Source of the DNA: Mycobacterium florentinum
GTDB lineage: Bacteria; Actinomycetota; Actinomycetes; Mycobacteriales; Mycobacteriaceae
Direction of reading: 5' to 3'
Assembly: GCF_010730355.1 (NCBI RefSeq)
Contig: NZ_AP022576.1
Location: 5,580,001 to 5,644,000 of the forward strand
Length of the DNA stretch: 64,000 nt
Under the pieces are notes generated by a model that ran no database searches, was not told where the DNA came from, and saw nothing but the letters and a program-made list of their open reading frames with translations. Position numbers and translations under genes: made by a program. Below are positions 59,513 to 64,000 of this stretch, one piece after another. Within the stretch, counting starts at the first letter, position 1. Every line of letters begins with the position of its first letter.

Positions 59513-59905
59513 TCAGCGTCCGCAGTCCGCGCAGGTCCCGAAGATCTCGATGGTGTGGCTGACCTCGGAGTAGCCGTGCTTGGCGGCCACCTGTGCCGCC
59601 CACTCCTCGACCTCGTGGTCGCCCACCTCGATCGTGGACCCGCAGTGGCGGCACACCAGATGGTGGTGATGGTGCTCCGAGCATCGCCGGTAGACCGATT
59701 CGCCGGTGTCGGTGCGCAGCGTGTCGACCATTCCCGCCGACGCCATCGACTGCAGCGTCCGGTAGACGGTGGTCAGCCCGATGTTCTCGCCGCGGCGGCG
59801 CAGCTCGTCGTGCAACTCCTGGGCGGAGCGGAATTCGTCCAGGGTCTCCAGCAGCGTGGAGATCGCCGCCCGCTGACGGGTGGAACGGACGCTCGGTTGT
59901 GTCAT
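59513..59905 (-). CDS. zur: Zur/FurB, zinc uptake regulator
   Basis: A 130-residue Fur-family repressor. The DNA-binding part is QRAAISTLLETLDEFRSAQELHDELRRRGENIGLTTVYRTLQSMASAGMVDTL; the metal sites are in YRRCSEHHHHHLVCRHCGSTIEV and GTCADCGR (two CxxC pairs for structural zinc). It represses zinc uptake and alternative ribosomal protein genes when zinc is sufficient. Its ATG overlaps the smtB stop, so the two are one operon as in M. tuberculosis. Confidence 0.95.
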   Translation of the reverse strand: MTQPSVRSTRQRAAISTLLETLDEFRSAQELHDELRRRGENIGLTTVYRTLQSMASAGMVDTLRTDTGESVYRRCSEHHHHHLVCRHCGSTIEVGDHEVEEWAAQVAAKHGYSEVSHTIEIFGTCADCGR

Positions 59906-60312
59906 GGCGTGTCCTCGCTGGCGTGTGCGACGGCGTCGACGACGATGTGCGCCAGGTGGTGGTCGGCCAGGCGGTACAGCACCTCGCGCCCGGACCGCTC
60001 CCCGGCGACCACACCCGCCGCCTTGAGGATCTTCAAATGCTGGCTGACCAGCGGTTGTGGCACGCCCAGCGCGTCGACCAGCTCGTGCACGCAGCGCTGG
60101 GATTCGCGCAGTTGCAGCACGATGGCGATCCGCACCGGTGCGCCCAGGGCGCGCAACAGTTCGCCGGCGGCGTCCAGGATTTCGCGCGACGGCGGCACCG
60201 GATATTCGGCGAACGGGGAATGTTCGCCGGCGCCCGCCTCGCCGTGCCGGTGAGCGACAAGTTCCGACGATGAGCCACGGGGAGCGGCCGGCGATGAAGA
60301 GGGCATCACCAT
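59902..60312 (-). CDS. smtB: SmtB, ArsR-family zinc-responsive repressor
   Basis: A 136-residue ArsR/SmtB repressor. The core EILDAAGELLRALGAPVRIAIVLQLRESQRCVHELVDALGVPQPLVSQHLKILKAAGVVAGERSGREVLYRLADHHLAHIVVDAVAHA matches M. tuberculosis SmtB; the alpha-5 metal site is DHHLAHIVVDAVAH. Without zinc it represses the smtB-zur operon; zinc releases it. ATG 60312 (MVMPSSS) agrees with the family length (about 135). Transcribed divergently from glyS across a shared 173-base region. Confidence 0.94.
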   Translation of the reverse strand: MVMPSSSPAAPRGSSSELVAHRHGEAGAGEHSPFAEYPVPPSREILDAAGELLRALGAPVRIAIVLQLRESQRCVHELVDALGVPQPLVSQHLKILKAAGVVAGERSGREVLYRLADHHLAHIVVDAVAHASEDTP

Positions 60313-60377
60313 GCGAGCGTCATCACCTCGAAAAGTGCGGGGTACCTGGAGTGCCCACTGTGGAGAACGACTTCCAC

Positions 60378-60403
60378 TGTCACATGCATGATGACGCATG
60401 TCA
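60378..60403. promoter_or_regulatory. candidate SmtB operator, imperfect inverted repeat
   Basis: TGACATGCGTCATCATGCATGTGACA on the minus strand (60378-60403 on plus) is an imperfect palindrome whose halves TGACATGC and GCATGTGACA face each other around TCAT. It lies 66-91 bases upstream of smtB, where the smtB-zur promoter is expected, and resembles the bipartite ArsR/SmtB-type operator form. Confidence 0.45.
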
Positions 60404-60485
60404 AAGACCACGGCCCGGTCGATACCATTGCTGATGTTTCGTGGGCGACGATTTGCCGCCCTGCCTCGCAGCCATCCGAAAGGGA

Positions 60486-61877
<1,392 letters not shown>

Positions 61878-62036
61878 CAGCCCCGATCCAGCTTTTTGGA
61901 CAAACCGGGCAATTTTGGTGTAGTGCTGCCCTACGATCCGGCCTTAGTCTTGTACGCAGTTGTGTCCAGTCGAAGTAGTGACTGTCGGGGTGCAGTTGTA
62001 TCGCCGTTGAAGCGGCTGGTCGTGTCGAGGTAGTGG

Positions 62037-63215
62037 ATGGTCCTGGATTTCGCGTTCTTCCCGCCGGAGATCAATTCGGCCCTGATGTACGGCGGTGCCG
62101 GCTCCGGGCCGTTGCTCGCGGCTGCCGCGGCATGGGATGGACTGGCCGCCGACATGTGGGCGTCGGCGACGTCGTTCGACTCCGTGGTGTCGGGCCTGGC
62201 GTCGAATGGGCAATGGACCGGTCCGTCCGCGGAGTCGATGACGCAAGCGGCGGCGCCGTATTTGCAGTGGTTGCACACGGCGGCGGCGCACGCCTCCATG
62301 TCGGCCGTGCAGGCCCGGGTGGCGGCGATGTCCTACGAGTCGGCATTCGCGGCGACGGTGCCACCCGCGGCCATCGCGGCAAACCGTATCCAGCTGATGA
62401 CCTTGATCGCGACGAACATTCTGGGCCAGAACACCGCGGCAATTGCGATGACCGAATTCGAATACATCCAGATGTGGCTGCAGGATGTGTTGGCGATGTT
62501 CGGCTATCACGCGGGGGCGCAATCGGTCATGTCGGCGTTGCCGTCGATCAGTTCGGCCCCGTCGAGTCTGGCGGGGTTGTTCACGACGCCGCTGAGCACG
62601 TTGGCGTCGCAGTTCACCGGGGCGTTGTCGTCGCTGGGTGGGCAGATATTCGGCCCCGGGTTCTCCTCGGCGGTGACCGCGATTCAATCCGCGCTGAGCC
62701 AGGTGGGGTCGATCGTGACGTCGGCACCGGTGTCGTCCTTGATGTCGGCGGCCCAGATCGGGATGTATCCGGCGAGCGCGTTGATGCCGCCGATGATGAC
62801 GCTGGCCCAAGGCACTGCGCCGGTTACGTCGCTGGCGAGCGCTACGAATGCGGCCGCCACCGGTGCGTCGCAGACCGTCGGTTCGACCGCTCCTGGGATG
62901 CGAATGATGAGCGGCGACGGGAGCTGGGGCTCGTCAATCTCGGCCAGTCTCGGCCGGGCGCGGTTGGTCGGCGCGATATCGGTGCCCTCGGTGTGGCAGG
63001 GTTCGACCCCGGCCCCGATCGTCAGCTCGGCGATGGCGGGAGCGGGAGCGACCGGCACCGTGGTGGAGCCGGCCGGAACCACCAGCAGCATGCCGATGCC
63101 GGCGCGGGCGGGCGTCGGTCATGACAAGCCGGCCGAAATGGTGGGCCGGGCGGGAACCAGTCAGACTCACGTGGTGCAGACCCGGCCCAAGGTGGTGCCC
63201 AGAAAGGGAGCCTGA
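62037..63215 (+). CDS. PPE-family protein, SVP subfamily
   Basis: A 392-residue PPE protein: VLDFAFFPPEINSALMYGGAGSGPLLAAAAAWDGLAADM with the Pro-Pro-Glu motif at residues 9-11, WxG turn at QWTGPS (about 60), the 180-residue helical PPE domain, and SVP motif GAISVPSVWQG (about 312) that places it in the PPE-SVP group. The C-terminal tail is Ala/Gly/Ser/Thr-rich. PPE proteins are usually ESX-5 or ESX-1 substrates paired with PE proteins; no PE gene lies beside it. Next to glyS, as PPE40 (Rv2356c) is in M. tuberculosis. ATG 62037. Confidence 0.92.
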   Translation: MVLDFAFFPPEINSALMYGGAGSGPLLAAAAAWDGLAADMWASATSFDSVVSGLASNGQWTGPSAESMTQAAAPYLQWLHTAAAHASMSAVQARVAAMSYESAFAATVPPAAIAANRIQLMTLIATNILGQNTAAIAMTEFEYIQMWLQDVLAMFGYHAGAQSVMSALPSISSAPSSLAGLFTTPLSTLASQFTGALSSLGGQIFGPGFSSAVTAIQSALSQVGSIVTSAPVSSLMSAAQIGMYPASALMPPMMTLAQGTAPVTSLASATNAAATGASQTVGSTAPGMRMMSGDGSWGSSISASLGRARLVGAISVPSVWQGSTPAPIVSSAMAGAGATGTVVEPAGTTSSMPMPARAGVGHDKPAEMVGRAGTSQTHVVQTRPKVVPRKGA

Positions 63216-63777
63216 GGGGGTCGGCGCATTTGCCGGGGCGGTCATACGAATGGATCGGACGCGTCGCAAATTTCTCGAGATGCTGCGAACGCGTATTCAT
63301 CGGTTACACGCTTAATCAAACTATTAGGTACGGTTTGCGGCGGAGAATGATTCCGGCGTACGCAATGTTCGGCAGAACATCCGTACCGCGGGTAGCCGCA
63401 TCGTTGGGCGCCGGTCCTGTTCTCGGGTCCGACGCTGTTGAAACCGGATGCCGTCGCGCCGCGACGGTCGCCACGAACGGACCGTCCATCTGCTCGCCAG
63501 AATTCCTGTCGAGCAACGATTTTCGCACTCCAACCCACGCACGGCCGCGCAAAGCGCCCTGACCCACCCGGCAGCGTCGGTCAATGTGGCGAACGACCGG
63601 CCCGGGCGACGTTCACGTTCCGGGTTACCGGGTGACTGCATTTTCGTGTTTAACGGCGACGGAATCAGAAATTTCCAACAATTGTCCGGTGGTTTGATTT
63701 AGTATCGAAATACTCGGCGGTGATTTCGCGCCGTTGGGGTCTGTGTGAACAGAGTTTCGGGTGTGGAAGGGGGCATC
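63216..63777. other. intergenic region downstream of the PPE gene
   Basis: About 560 bases in which frames are short, basic and Arg/Ser-rich, without ribosome sites or family likeness. Base composition becomes less GC-rich between 63290 and 63360 and again near 63650-63740. Near its end lies the promoter of the next gene with a strong GAAGGGGGC ribosome site. I see no RNA gene. Confidence 0.4.
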
Positions 63778-64000
63778 ATGCTTTTGCCTCTTGGTTCACC
63801 TCTGCCGGACGATTCGGTGGCGGCAGTTCGGGGTGAGTCAGGCATGCTCGGTCGCTTAACGGTTCCGCTCAGTTGGGGCGTGGCCGTTCCGCCGGACGAC
63901 TATGACCATTGGGCACCGGAGCGCGAAGAGCTCTCCGATGCCGATGGCAAGGCGACCGACGGGCCGGATTCAGAGGCGGGGGCCGACGGCATTAGTGAGA
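63778..64000 (+). CDS. short acidic mycobacterial protein, 5' part only
   Basis: ATG 63778, behind GTGGAAGGGGGCATC, opens a frame that is still running at the window end. The 74 residues visible begin MLLPLGSPLPDDSVAAVRGE, then contain SGMLGRLTVPLSWGVAVPPDDYDHWAPEREE and an acidic, Gly/Ala/Asp-rich continuation. I remember the SGMLG.L.VPLSWGVAVPPDDYDHWAP block from small conserved mycobacterial proteins, some near PE/PPE genes; I cannot name a gene or function. Confidence 0.7.
   Translation, partial: MLLPLGSPLPDDSVAAVRGESGMLGRLTVPLSWGVAVPPDDYDHWAPEREELSDADGKATDGPDSEAGADGISE

Noticed and set aside
63230..63702. three short plus-strand frames after the PPE gene
   Set aside because: They are Arg/Ser/Pro-rich, overlap each other in different frames and have no ribosome sites.

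Overview
The window is chromosomal DNA of a Mycobacterium, most likely a slow grower. It is high in GC, the start codons are often GTG or TTG, and many genes are coupled through ATGA overlaps. It carries IdeR-type iron boxes, a PPE protein, MmpS/MmpL and Esp proteins. The core gene order mbtI ... mbtC-H, cfp2, hrcA, dnaJ2, rsmE, phoH, ybeY, corC, era, amiA2, recO, uppS, zur, smtB, glyS, PPE follows, inverted, the M. tuberculosis Rv2386c to Rv2356c segment as I remember it. The comparisons with M. tuberculosis are from memory; no search was run.

Region 1 (1-20.3 kb) starts with the end of a small conserved gene and mbtI (salicylate synthase) behind a strong IdeR box. Where mbtJ, mbtA and mbtB would be expected to continue the locus there is instead a long accessory block. 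One minus-strand operon runs from 10.8 down to 2.1 kb: a five-gene toluene-4-monooxygenase-type diiron system (TmoA, B, C, D, E, without the TmoF reductase), an MbtJ-like hydrolase, an SDR, a ferritin-like protein, a MymA/EthA-type Baeyer-Villiger monooxygenase and a MerR-type regulator. It is followed by a beta-carbonic anhydrase, a MarR regulator, a deazaflavin-dependent reductase, an exported protein, a hydroxybutyrate-dehydrogenase-like SDR, an MmpS-MmpL pair of the siderophore-exporting MmpS4/5-L4/5 type, a membrane protein and a secreted bicovalent-flavin oxidase.

Region 2 (20.3-38.2 kb) is the body of the mycobactin operon: an IdeR box, an 81-codon relic of the mbtB N terminus, then mbtT, C, D, E, F, G and H, with start and stop codons overlapping or almost touching at each junction. 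No mbtA and no intact mbtB are present. MbtE is unusually long (2194 aa) and reads as two full C-A-PCP modules. Together this suggests a rearranged siderophore pathway, or one with the salicylate-loading genes elsewhere in the genome.

Region 3 (38.3-50 kb) has two tandem cfp2/MTB12-type secreted antigens, an ECF41-like sigma factor with its AhpD-family partner, then the conserved housekeeping run hrcA, dnaJ2, rsmE, phoH, ybeY, an extra exported proline-rich protein, corC, a small cytidine-deaminase-like protein and era, closed by an intrinsic terminator.

Region 4 (50-55.3 kb) is a four-gene island of ESX-1-type secretion substrates (EspB, EspK, an EspA/EspE-type and an EspC/EspF-type protein) inserted between era and amiA2. 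A shared upstream motif precedes espB and the espE-like gene. Region 5 (55.3-64 kb) returns to the core: amiA2, recO, uppS, an Rv2360c-type protein, a broken hydrolase, the zinc regulators zur and smtB, glyS, a PPE-SVP protein and the start of a further small gene.
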